Origin: Lysobacterales bacterium
GTDB lineage: Bacteria > Pseudomonadota > Gammaproteobacteria > Xanthomonadales > SZUA-36
Direction: 5' to 3'
Assembly: GCA_021648125.1 (NCBI GenBank)
Contig: JAKITK010000018.1
Location: forward strand, 1-51,892
DNA length: 51,892 nucleotides
Below are positions 14,943 to 22,452 of the stretch, in pieces. Position numbers and translations under genes: made by a program. The notes beneath the pieces were generated by a model. It was not told the DNA's origin, ran no database searches, and saw only the letters and a program-made list of their open reading frames with translations. The first letter of the stretch is position 1, and every line of letters starts with the position of its first letter.

Positions 14943-16703
14943 CTAAACAATCTCTCCCTGATAGTCGGCCAATCCGGGGTTTCCTGCAACCCCTTTGAGT
15001 TTTGGCTCTATCAGCTTTTCGACTTTAATGGTTTTTTTATCGCGTAAATAGGTGGCAACCACATCCCAGATCGGCTCGCCAGGTGATTTGCTGCCTACTG
15101 TTGCCCAGCCGGCAACTCTATAGTCTTTATTGGCATCAATCAATTTGCCATTGAGATCGCGAATCTCGGAAATGCGATTCAGTGAAGCGCCATTTGGTTC
15201 ACAGGTGTAGGTCAAACCACCGACCCGCACCATATCACCACCCTGCTGACGGTAGGGGTCCTGGTTGAAGAGATTGTCACAAACATCCTCTAAAATGGCT
15301 TTAATTTGTTCACCTTTCATATTCCGAACATAAGTTTCCGGATAGGTCATACAGGTTTGATCAAGCAGCCGATCCATTGTAATTGCCTCGCCAGGCAACA
15401 CCGAAGTGCCCCAGCGGAAACCCGGTGAGAATGAGAACTGGGCATCGAGTACATTGGTGAGTGAGTCACAAATCACCTGGTCGAATGTGCCATTAAAATT
15501 GCCACGGCGATATAACAGGTTTTCTGCGGTTGCCAATTTTTCGTTGAGTTTGGCAAGGTATGGCTGGCGGACTTTGGCAATATAGGCTGTCATCGCAGCA
15601 TCGGCAGGGATAATATTCGAAAACACCGGCAATAAAGAATACTTAAAACCATTGACCTTGCCGTTACCCAAATCCAAATCCAGCACGGCCAGATACTTAC
15701 CATTCGAGCCGGCATTGGTTACTAGAGTTTTACCGCCGGGGTTTTCTACCACCACGGGTACCGGCATGCCATCATGGGTATGACCGCCCATAATTGCATC
15801 GATACCACTGACCCGCGAGGCCAACTTGAGATCAACATCCATACCGTTATGTGAAAGCAATAACACCGCATCCGGTTTTTCCGAGCTGCGGATATCATCT
15901 ACCAACTCCTGCAGATCATCTTCCTGAATACCGAATGTCCAGTCGGGTATAAAGCGTTTTGGATTTGCAATGGGTGTATACGGGAAAGCCTGGCCGATTA
16001 CAGCCACCCGTTTGCCCTGCATTTCCTTGATCACATAAGGCTTAAATACATGGCCGCTGTCTTCATCGTAAACTTCAATGCCATCAAACAGAGCATCTTC
16101 GCTGGCTTTGATGTTCTGAGCCACGAATTCGCCGTTAAATAATTTAGCGTTTTCGAGGATTTCGTTATCCTGATAAGTGAATTCCCAATGCCCGGTCATT
16201 ACATCAACACCCAGCATATTACAGGCCTCGACCATATCTTTACCGCGCGTCCATAAGGCAGTACCAGAACCTTGCCAGGTATCACCACCATCAATCAGAA
16301 TAGAGCGGCCAGCGCCAGCTTCACCACGACATTGATCAATCAGAGTTTTCAGATGAGCAAAACCACCCACTTTGCCGAACTTCTCGGCGGCGGCAGTAAA
16401 ATCCAGATAAGTGTAGGCGTGGGCTTCTCGCAGAGTTTTTATTTCAGGAATTTTTTTAAGTAAGTTTTTACCGACAATATGCGGCAACTTACCGTATGCA
16501 GGGCCTATGCCCAAATTGACATTGGGTTCGCGGAAGTACACCGGCAGCAATTGGGCGTGGCAATCAGTGAAATGGAGGATGCGGGTATTGCCAAACATTG
16601 GCGGTTGCAGCTTCTCTCCCGCCATTGCCCAGCCCGAAACACCGGGTAACATTCCGGCTACCGATGCCTTACTCAGTAGGCCAACAAATTCTCTACGATC
16701 CAT
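14943..16703 (-). CDS. soxB: thiosulfohydrolase SoxB
   Basis: 586 residues, periplasmic, with an N-terminal export signal (MDRREFVGLLSKASVAG). The metallophosphoesterase fold provides the di-manganese site: FTDCHAQ (D47, H49), DGGDTWQGS (138-146), LSHNG and GGHTHDG. The motif GHWEFTY (171-177) is characteristic of SoxB. It releases sulfate from the sulfonate group attached to the SoxY cysteine. It has a ribosome site (AGGA) and lies 40 bases after soxK. A full-length gene with no sign of damage. Confidence 0.96.
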   Translation of the reverse strand: MDRREFVGLLSKASVAGMLPGVSGWAMAGEKLQPPMFGNTRILHFTDCHAQLLPVYFREPNVNLGIGPAYGKLPHIVGKNLLKKIPEIKTLREAHAYTYLDFTAAAEKFGKVGGFAHLKTLIDQCRGEAGAGRSILIDGGDTWQGSGTALWTRGKDMVEACNMLGVDVMTGHWEFTYQDNEILENAKLFNGEFVAQNIKASEDALFDGIEVYDEDSGHVFKPYVIKEMQGKRVAVIGQAFPYTPIANPKRFIPDWTFGIQEDDLQELVDDIRSSEKPDAVLLLSHNGMDVDLKLASRVSGIDAIMGGHTHDGMPVPVVVENPGGKTLVTNAGSNGKYLAVLDLDLGNGKVNGFKYSLLPVFSNIIPADAAMTAYIAKVRQPYLAKLNEKLATAENLLYRRGNFNGTFDQVICDSLTNVLDAQFSFSPGFRWGTSVLPGEAITMDRLLDQTCMTYPETYVRNMKGEQIKAILEDVCDNLFNQDPYRQQGGDMVRVGGLTYTCEPNGASLNRISEIRDLNGKLIDANKDYRVAGWATVGSKSPGEPIWDVVATYLRDKKTIKVEKLIEPKLKGVAGNPGLADYQGEIV

Positions 16704-16743
16704 ATTTTCCTACCGCGGTTAAGTTTTTAGTTTGAAAACTGAT

Positions 16744-17112
16744 CTATTGGGGTACGCGCGCCTGCCACCGGCTTTTTTCTGATTCGGCCTGGTTAAGCGC
16801 CAATCTGGATAACTTGATAGCTTCTTCAGCGTTGGCTACTGCCGTATCCATGTCGCCTTTTTCTGCTGCAAGGCGCGCATCTTTGATGCGGTCCAAATTA
16901 ATTAACCAAGCATGCTTAGCTACTTTAGTTTGCATATAAAGGTCTTCCGCCTGTTGCATTAAACTGGCAAAGTCCTGTGTTTGTGTTACCACTGCAACCA
17001 CAGCGGCTACTTCGGCCACGGCAGGTTCAACCGCAGTCTCTGTGACTTTTTCCTGAGAGTCGCAAGCAGCAACAGAGAGTATTATCAGACCTGAAATCCA
17101 TAAGATTTTCAT
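16744..17112 (-). CDS. soxK: SoxAX-binding lipoprotein, SoxK-like
   Basis: 122 residues. A lipobox-like LSVAAC (Cys17) after a short hydrophobic stretch marks it as a lipoprotein. The mature part is Ala/Val-rich, then helical (DARLAAEKGDMDTAVANAEEAIKLSRLALNQAESEKSR), the pattern of SAXB/SoxK proteins that bind SoxAX and raise its activity. Identity rests on this helical repeat and on its position between soxA and soxB rather than on a strong motif. It overlaps the soxA stop by four bases (ATGA). Most SoxK proteins I know of are soluble periplasmic, so the lipoprotein form is notable. Confidence 0.65.
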   Translation of the reverse strand: MKILWISGLIILSVAACDSQEKVTETAVEPAVAEVAAVVAVVTQTQDFASLMQQAEDLYMQTKVAKHAWLINLDRIKDARLAAEKGDMDTAVANAEEAIKLSRLALNQAESEKSRWQARVPQ

Positions 17113-17933
17113 CGCCTGCTCCCCGGGCCATTAAGCTCCATACCATTACTCATATAAGTAAGGAAATACTCCAAATTACGATAGGTTTCACTTTGTGCCT
17201 CAAAGGGTACCGCGCGGACTTGAATATTACATTCCTGAAAGCGCTTTTGAATATTACCCACATACTGCCAACGCCCGCGGTAAACCGGCCAGTGAGTGGT
17301 ATGCCCCAGCGTTGGGCTGGTGCGCTCGGCACGCAACATCTTGCCAACATTCTGTTGGTGGCAACCGCTGCACTCAAAATTCAACTGCCCGCGACGGGTA
17401 TAATAAAACTGCTCGCCATCGTCATAGGCTGCAATAGCTTCTGGTGAATCGATCTTAATATCAATGCTTTTGCCGCGTGACTGATAGGCCATATAAGCGC
17501 TGATTTCTGCCAACTCGCCAACCAACCAGGGAAGTGCCGCCTCACCATGTTCTTTACGGCACTGATTAATGGCAACTTCGAGCGTTACCACGCCACCTCT
17601 GGCTTGATCAAACATGGGATAGTTATGCTTTACCCCAGGGTCGTCACCGAAACAATCGGCATACGATTTGCCATTGGCGAACGGGGTGTTATACAGCTCT
17701 TCACCCTCATCAATTGCAATTTCATAGGCTGGAAAATCTTCCATCTCCAACCACTGCTCTCGCATTTTAGAATCGATGGCATAAACACCATTTTTAAATT
17801 CTGCAAGGTCGATATCGGGGAATTTTTGTTGATAAAAATCCCGTAATGCCTGACGGTCGGTTTCCGGATCAGCTTGAACCGAGGCCACCATCATGCTTGC
17901 AAGCAACAGGGTGATTAGATTTGTCCACTTCAT
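17109..17933 (-). CDS. soxA: sulfur oxidation c-type cytochrome SoxA (monoheme)
   Basis: 274 residues with a Sec signal (cut after VQA). Only one heme motif is present, CSGCH at 188-192. C94 and C125 sit where diheme SoxA proteins carry the N-terminal heme, probably as a disulfide. C235 in FQECNIQVRA is the heme-ligating cysteine that becomes a persulfide in the active site. With SoxX it joins thiosulfate oxidatively to SoxY. GAGG lies ahead of the ATG, and soxK overlaps the end. Confidence 0.94.
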   Translation of the reverse strand: MKWTNLITLLLASMMVASVQADPETDRQALRDFYQQKFPDIDLAEFKNGVYAIDSKMREQWLEMEDFPAYEIAIDEGEELYNTPFANGKSYADCFGDDPGVKHNYPMFDQARGGVVTLEVAINQCRKEHGEAALPWLVGELAEISAYMAYQSRGKSIDIKIDSPEAIAAYDDGEQFYYTRRGQLNFECSGCHQQNVGKMLRAERTSPTLGHTTHWPVYRGRWQYVGNIQKRFQECNIQVRAVPFEAQSETYRNLEYFLTYMSNGMELNGPGSRR

Positions 17934-17984
17934 AGGTTGTCCTCATGCCGACCGATGAGTAGCTCATCAGCCGGGTTGCAAAAT

Positions 17985-18302
17985 TTATTTCAATGCGATT
18001 TCTTTGGCGCCGCTGGTACCGGTGTTGTCGCTCCAGCGAACAGCCACTTTGTCACCTACAGTCGCAGATTTGATTTTGAAAGCACTGTACGGGTTCTTCG
18101 AAACTGAGGCACCCCAGTATGCTGTCAGCACATCTTTGCCGTTATGGCTGAAGACCACCTCTTCAATATATTTTGCCGGAATCAACTCACCGGAGTCTGC
18201 ATGCCGTCTGGTACCGGTTTCCATTGGATGAGAAATCAGCACTTTTACTTTAGCAACGCCGTCTTTGACTTTGCCGCGAACTTTTACACTTTTATCTTCC
18301 AC
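17985..18302 (-). CDS. soxZ: thiosulfate oxidation carrier subunit SoxZ
   Basis: 105 residues, all-beta and without a signal peptide, as expected since SoxZ is exported with SoxY through the Tat signal of SoxY. Family features are VKVLISHPMETGTRRHADSG and the beta hairpin PAKYIEEVVFSHNGK. The start codon is GTG at 18302, with AGGA a few bases ahead; no ATG fits. It follows soxY by 18 bases and precedes soxA by 51 bases. Confidence 0.93.
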   Translation of the reverse strand: MEDKSVKVRGKVKDGVAKVKVLISHPMETGTRRHADSGELIPAKYIEEVVFSHNGKDVLTAYWGASVSKNPYSAFKIKSATVGDKVAVRWSDNTGTSGAKEIALK

Positions 18303-18320
18303 TATCCTGAATCTCCTGAA

Positions 18321-18782
18321 TTAACCGCCACAGCCGCCGATCGTCACTTTGACTTCTTTGGTGGTGAAATAAACTTTACCTTTGGCCTTAACCAGCGCAC
18401 GAACTGGCGAGCTCTGACCCATTTTTACCCGGGCAGATACTTCTGGCGCAACAGCATCAGTCAGCTTAAAGTTAGCTGATAAAGGATTGGGGTTTTTATC
18501 GATAATTACGCTGATGGATTCAACATCTTCAATATCTGTAGTAATTGTAATCGGCACTACGGCACTGTTTTCAGCAATCTCAGGCACTTTCAAATAGACC
18601 TTGTCACTGGCCTCAATACTCGCATCACCAAACAATGACTTGAGAGATGCATCAATTTCTTTTGAACCAAATGCTGCTTTAGGGCGAACCATAGCAGCCA
18701 GTAGAGTTGCTGGTAACGCCAGCAATGTGCCGACAGCTATCAAACCTTTGATAAAGCCGCGGCGAGTAGTTGAAACTTCCAT
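18321..18782 (-). CDS. soxY: thiosulfate oxidation carrier protein SoxY
   Basis: 153 residues from ATG 18782 (GAGG ahead of it). The Tat signal reads TRRGFIKG. The C-terminus is the essential swinging arm GGCGG, whose Cys carries the sulfur intermediate through the cycle. SoxYZ is the substrate carrier on which SoxAX, SoxB and SoxCD act. An upstream in-frame ATG at 18809 would place nine residues ahead of the Tat motif and has no ribosome site. Confidence 0.95.
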   Translation of the reverse strand: MEVSTTRRGFIKGLIAVGTLLALPATLLAAMVRPKAAFGSKEIDASLKSLFGDASIEASDKVYLKVPEIAENSAVVPITITTDIEDVESISVIIDKNPNPLSANFKLTDAVAPEVSARVKMGQSSPVRALVKAKGKVYFTTKEVKVTIGGCGG

Positions 18783-18821
18783 AGAATACCTCACAAATAA
18801 TGGCAACAAGCTCTGTCGAGT

Positions 18822-19229
18822 TTATAGAGAAAGAACATAATCGACCAGCACATCCAGTTCTTCATCGGTTAACATCCGGTGAAGACCATAAGGGGGCATG
18901 ATGGTATCGGGGTTGCGCAGGGTCGGGTCATAAATCTGAGCTTTCAGGGCTTCCCTATCCGGCCAACGGGCTTGCATGCCAATCAATGGCGGGCCAGCAT
19001 TTCCGGGCAGCTCGCTACCGATCACAAGGTGACAGGAAAGGCAGTTGCCTTTGCGGCGAGTTTCGAAAACTCCACGACCAGTCTCGATTCGCTTTGCCAA
19101 CTCAGCCTCCACGCTATTGTCAGCAATGGCACCCTCTTGGGCGTCTACCAGGCCTGTCGCCAGTAATAGTGCGGTGGCAATGCCAGCGGTCAGCAGCAAG
19201 TTATTCACAGATTCAAATACCCGTAGCAT
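18822..19229 (-). CDS. soxX: sulfur oxidation c-type cytochrome SoxX
   Basis: 135 residues with a signal peptide (cut near VDA). The heme motif is CLSCH (63-67), followed by the SoxX pattern PGNAGPPLIGM, then NPDTIMPPYGL with the likely axial Met at 111. It is the electron-accepting partner of SoxA. An ATG at 19250 lies inside the previous cytochrome gene; ATG 19229, starting two bases after that stop, gives a better signal peptide. Here soxX is separated from soxA by soxYZ, unlike the common soxXYZA order. Confidence 0.92.
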   Translation of the reverse strand: MLRVFESVNNLLLTAGIATALLLATGLVDAQEGAIADNSVEAELAKRIETGRGVFETRRKGNCLSCHLVIGSELPGNAGPPLIGMQARWPDREALKAQIYDPTLRNPDTIMPPYGLHRMLTDEELDVLVDYVLSL

Positions 19230-19230
19230 A

Positions 19231-19551
19231 TTATTTAGTGGCTTCTGCAATCATGTATTTCACTGCTGCAGCTACCGCCTCATCAGAGAGATCCATACGC
19301 CCACCCTTAGGTGGCATGAAGCCGGTATCGCCTGTAAAACCTTCGACGGCATTTTTGATCAGAGTTTCTTCACCCTTGGCAAGGCGATCTTTCCAGGCCG
19401 TCGCATCACCGGTTTTCGGTGCACCGGCAATACCCGGTGTGTGACAGGCGGTACAAGCGGCTTTATAGGTATCTAGGCCTTCATCGGCTAATGCCTGCGG
19501 GGCTACAGCCATTGCAAAAGCTGCGCTAATAATCAATTTATATGGTTTCAT
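19231..19551 (-). CDS. small periplasmic cytochrome c5-type protein
   Basis: 106 residues with a signal peptide (cut after ALA) and one heme motif, CTACH (33-37); MPPKGGRMDLSDE supplies the axial Met. The mature protein is nearly a copy of the C-terminal heme domain of SoxD encoded just upstream: both share AGAPK, a TLIK/EGF.GD segment and the whole MPPKGGRMDLSDE block. This points to a duplication of the SoxD domain, or to capture of this cytochrome by SoxD. It probably takes electrons from SoxCD or SoxAX. GAGGAG precedes the ATG. Confidence 0.9.
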   Translation of the reverse strand: MKPYKLIISAAFAMAVAPQALADEGLDTYKAACTACHTPGIAGAPKTGDATAWKDRLAKGEETLIKNAVEGFTGDTGFMPPKGGRMDLSDEAVAAAVKYMIAEATK

Positions 19552-19591
19552 TTTAGAACTCCTCAAAAATAAATATGTTGTAGAAAAAACT

Positions 19592-20533
19592 TTACTCAGC
19601 CTCGGCAAGCATAAACCTGACCGCCGCTGCGACATCTTCATCACTTAAATCCATGCGCCCGCCTTTTGGCGGCATCATCCCGGCATCACCTTGAAAGCCT
19701 TCTATAGCATGCTTGATAAGTGTTACCTCACCTAGCGCCAGACGGGCCTTCCAGATTGCCTTGTCTCCAAGTTTTGGAGCCCCGGCAACACCTAAATTAT
19801 GACAGGCGGCACAGGCACCATTATAAACACTTGCACCTTTTTGGTTTCCAGCGTCGGACTTTACTATTGTATCGTCGGCTGCAGCTACTTCTTCGGCTGA
19901 AATGGTTGGCTCCGAAACAATTTTAACCGCTTTCTTACAATTCTTCATACACCTCACAGCCTGGGTATCCGGCCGTGGGTCAGCTACGAAATTGGAATGG
20001 TTAGGCAATGCAGCTACCTCATCCCAGGTTTCCTGACTGAGAACAAAATCATCTTCAACCAGATCATTCAAATACAGTACATAGGCTGTAATCGCGTATG
20101 TTTCATCATCACTGAGCGATGCCGGCTGTGGAAATGGCATCGCCCGGCGAATGTAATCAAACAGGGTTGATGTGTGTGCCCAAAAGCTACCCACAGTTTT
20201 TTCGGGCCGTTCTTCGGTTAAAGTGCCTTCACCACCCGCCAGAACCGGGTATTTACCAACGCCCTCACCGAAGGAACCATGACAGGAAGCGCATTGATCT
20301 TCATACAGTATTTCGCCGTCTTCGACCGAACCGGAACCCGCTGGTAAGCCACGCCCATCCGGACGAATATCAATATCCCAACCAGCAATTTCTTCTGTAC
20401 TGGCGGCTTTGCCATAGCCATAATGACCAACACCTTTAGATTTAGCGTTGACTGCAGTTGTTGCAGACACCGCAGCCAGTAACAACATCAGGGTTAATAC
20501 CTTTAGTTTGCTCACCTTAGGAAACCTGGACAT
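19592..20533 (-). CDS. soxD: sulfane dehydrogenase cytochrome subunit SoxD
   Basis: 313 residues from ATG 20533, which has GGGAG eight bases ahead and overlaps soxC by 17 bases. A signal sequence is followed by a first cytochrome domain (CASCH, 81-85; MPFPQP as Met ligand region), a linker with CMKNC (195-199, no His and so not a heme site), and a second domain (CAACH, 241-245). SoxD takes the electrons from SoxC. The second domain is almost identical in pattern to the separate cytochrome that follows. Confidence 0.92.
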   Translation of the reverse strand: MSRFPKVSKLKVLTLMLLLAAVSATTAVNAKSKGVGHYGYGKAASTEEIAGWDIDIRPDGRGLPAGSGSVEDGEILYEDQCASCHGSFGEGVGKYPVLAGGEGTLTEERPEKTVGSFWAHTSTLFDYIRRAMPFPQPASLSDDETYAITAYVLYLNDLVEDDFVLSQETWDEVAALPNHSNFVADPRPDTQAVRCMKNCKKAVKIVSEPTISAEEVAAADDTIVKSDAGNQKGASVYNGACAACHNLGVAGAPKLGDKAIWKARLALGEVTLIKHAIEGFQGDAGMMPPKGGRMDLSDEDVAAAVRFMLAEAE

Positions 20534-21842
20534 TAGTGACGCTCCCGTCTGCATGCAAACGCCAGGTATGAATAGCGTTTTTGTGATAAATGGAACTTGA
20601 ACCACGCACGGCGCGCAATTGGGTATAAGTGGGTTGCACATAGCCGGTTTCATCAATACAACGGCTTTGAATCAGCGCCGGTGAGCCATCCCAGTCCCAT
20701 TCCACTCCAAAACGGGTTAATGCACGAGGCTCAATCATTCCGGTCAAACGCGCCGGGCGCCAGTTGATCCCACCATCAAAGGAAACATCAACCGCTTTGA
20801 CTTTGCCGCGACCAGACCACGCCAGCCCTTCCAGCCAATATTTACCTTTACCCTTGAGCGGGTTTTCCGGACTGGGTGTTGTAACCACCGAATTAGCTTC
20901 CTGCACAAATGTAAATTCACGCGCTTTGCCATCCGGCATCAAATCAGTATATTTAGAAGTTTCTTCGCGTTGATAATAGGGTGAATCGCCAATTTCCAGG
21001 CGGCGCAGCCATTTAATACAGGTATTGCCTTCCCAGCCCGGGTTGATCAGGCGAATGGGATAACCCTGCTCCCGGCGTAAAGCCTCACCATTTTGTGCAA
21101 ATACCACAAGGGCATCATCCAAAGCTTTTTCCATAGGGATAGAGCGTGACATAAGTGAACCGTCCGCGCCTTCTGCAAGAATCCAATTGGCACCTTTTTT
21201 AACGCCGACTTCTGCAAGAATTGTCGACAGTAAAACCCCTGTCCATTCACAGCACGACAACATCCCGTGGGTAAACTGCAGTTTTGTCATCTGCGCACCG
21301 CGCCATTCCATGCCGCCGTTGGCAGGACATTCGAGGAAGCGAATCATGCTGGTAGATGGAAATCTCATCAGATCATCCATGCTCAGAATGATCGGGCGAT
21401 CCACCATTCCGTGAATCATTAGGTGATGCTCGTCGGGATCAATTTCTGGTCGGCCTGCGTGATAGCGTTCAAACACCAGGCCACTTGGGGTAATTATGCC
21501 CTTGATATCAGCTAGTGGTGTAAAGCTAATTGAAGCGATCCGATCTGCTGTCAACCAAGGCACATTGCGTCTAACCACATCTTTTTCGAAAGGCGAGGGC
21601 TGCCCGTAGGGATCGGTGATAACCGGTGCACCCAACGATTTGGTCCACGGCGGGACATTAGGCGGTGCATATTTTGCCGCCCCAGCAAGCGCTGTACCGC
21701 CGGCCGCCAGTGCCGCTGCACCACCGAGCATAGACAGGCCGCTCTTCAAAAACTGCCGCCTTTCTACTACAGGTAGCTGACCGCCTGATTTAGCAATCTC
21801 GGTCAAGAGACGATCAGTTTCTTCAACTTTTGGCTGGCGCAT
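20517..21842 (-). CDS. soxC: sulfane dehydrogenase molybdenum subunit SoxC
   Basis: 441 residues. A Tat-type signal (VERRQFLKSG) is followed by a sulfite-oxidase molybdopterin domain with the Mo-binding Cys in FLECPANGG (C172) and the C-terminal dimerisation domain (VKAVDVSFDGG, WRLHADG). SoxC with SoxD oxidises the sulfane sulfur on SoxY to the sulfonate level, so thiosulfate can go fully to sulfate without sulfur globules. It heads the sox operon; a candidate operator is 89-115 bases upstream. ATG 21842 is preferred to 21869 because an AGGA-like site precedes it and the extra residues are unlike the family. Confidence 0.95.
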   Translation of the reverse strand: MRQPKVEETDRLLTEIAKSGGQLPVVERRQFLKSGLSMLGGAAALAAGGTALAGAAKYAPPNVPPWTKSLGAPVITDPYGQPSPFEKDVVRRNVPWLTADRIASISFTPLADIKGIITPSGLVFERYHAGRPEIDPDEHHLMIHGMVDRPIILSMDDLMRFPSTSMIRFLECPANGGMEWRGAQMTKLQFTHGMLSCCEWTGVLLSTILAEVGVKKGANWILAEGADGSLMSRSIPMEKALDDALVVFAQNGEALRREQGYPIRLINPGWEGNTCIKWLRRLEIGDSPYYQREETSKYTDLMPDGKAREFTFVQEANSVVTTPSPENPLKGKGKYWLEGLAWSGRGKVKAVDVSFDGGINWRPARLTGMIEPRALTRFGVEWDWDGSPALIQSRCIDETGYVQPTYTQLRAVRGSSSIYHKNAIHTWRLHADGSVTNVQVS

Positions 21843-21930
21843 AAAGCCTTGTCCTGTGTTGTAATTCACTTATAATGACTTTCTCAGGCAAAACATAGTT
21901 GTTATGTCTGTCTTAATCCGAATGGGATAT

Positions 21931-21957
21931 GTTATATTATATTTCTCTTATATACGA
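21931..21957. promoter_or_regulatory. candidate persulfide-regulator operator, site 2
   Basis: The core TTATATTATATTTCTCTTAT (21932-21951) lies between the divergent soxC and arsR-type genes, 89 bases from the former and 71 bases from the latter. It matches site 1 (11400) at 21 of 27 positions. Its position allows one protein to control both the sox operon and its own gene. Binding is inferred. Confidence 0.65.
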
Positions 21958-22028
21958 GCAAAATGGGCAAATCAATTAAATTATTGTTCCGACTTTGATC
22001 AAAACTCATAAAAATATTAGACATAATT

Positions 22029-22370
22029 ATGACAAATAGCAGCTTTCAGGCAGACCAGAAAAACATCGAAAAAATGCAACAGGCCGCAGCGCAAGCCTGT
22101 GTTCTGATGAAAACCCTTAGCCACCCGGATCGGTTGATGGTGCTTTGCCAGCTTAAAGAAGGCGAGAAGTCTGTAGGCGAAATTGCCAAGATGGTAGGCA
22201 TAGCGCAATCCCCACTATCCCAGCACCTCTCAAAAATGCGCCTGCAGGGTATCGTTAAAAATCGGCGCTCTGCGCAGTCAATTTTTTACTCTCTGGCAAA
22301 TGAAGAGGTAGAGCGTATTATCGACCTCTTATACTCCATGTACTGCAGCGATATCGAGCAGTGTGAGTAA
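22029..22370 (+). CDS. ArsR-family regulator, SqrR/BigR persulfide-sensor type
   Basis: 113 residues. The winged helix is clear: LSHPDRLMVLCQLKEGEKSVGEIA (about 30-53), recognition helix QSPLSQHLSKMR (60-71) and wing VKNRRSAQSIFYSLA. C40 (VLCQL) and C106 (MYCSD) are spaced 66 residues apart, as are the two cysteines that form a tetrasulfide bridge in SqrR/BigR. C24 and C112 are extra. No metal-binding ELCV-type motif of arsenic sensors is present. It is transcribed away from soxC across the candidate operator. Such proteins release DNA when persulfide accumulates. No strong Shine-Dalgarno is seen. Confidence 0.88.
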   Translation: MTNSSFQADQKNIEKMQQAAAQACVLMKTLSHPDRLMVLCQLKEGEKSVGEIAKMVGIAQSPLSQHLSKMRLQGIVKNRRSAQSIFYSLANEEVERIIDLLYSMYCSDIEQCE

Positions 22371-22452
22371 GTCCCTAATATTCAATTTTTTGCTGAAAAA
22401 ATACATTTTATATTAATACCCCAAACCCCCGTACAACATTTGGAAATCTACA

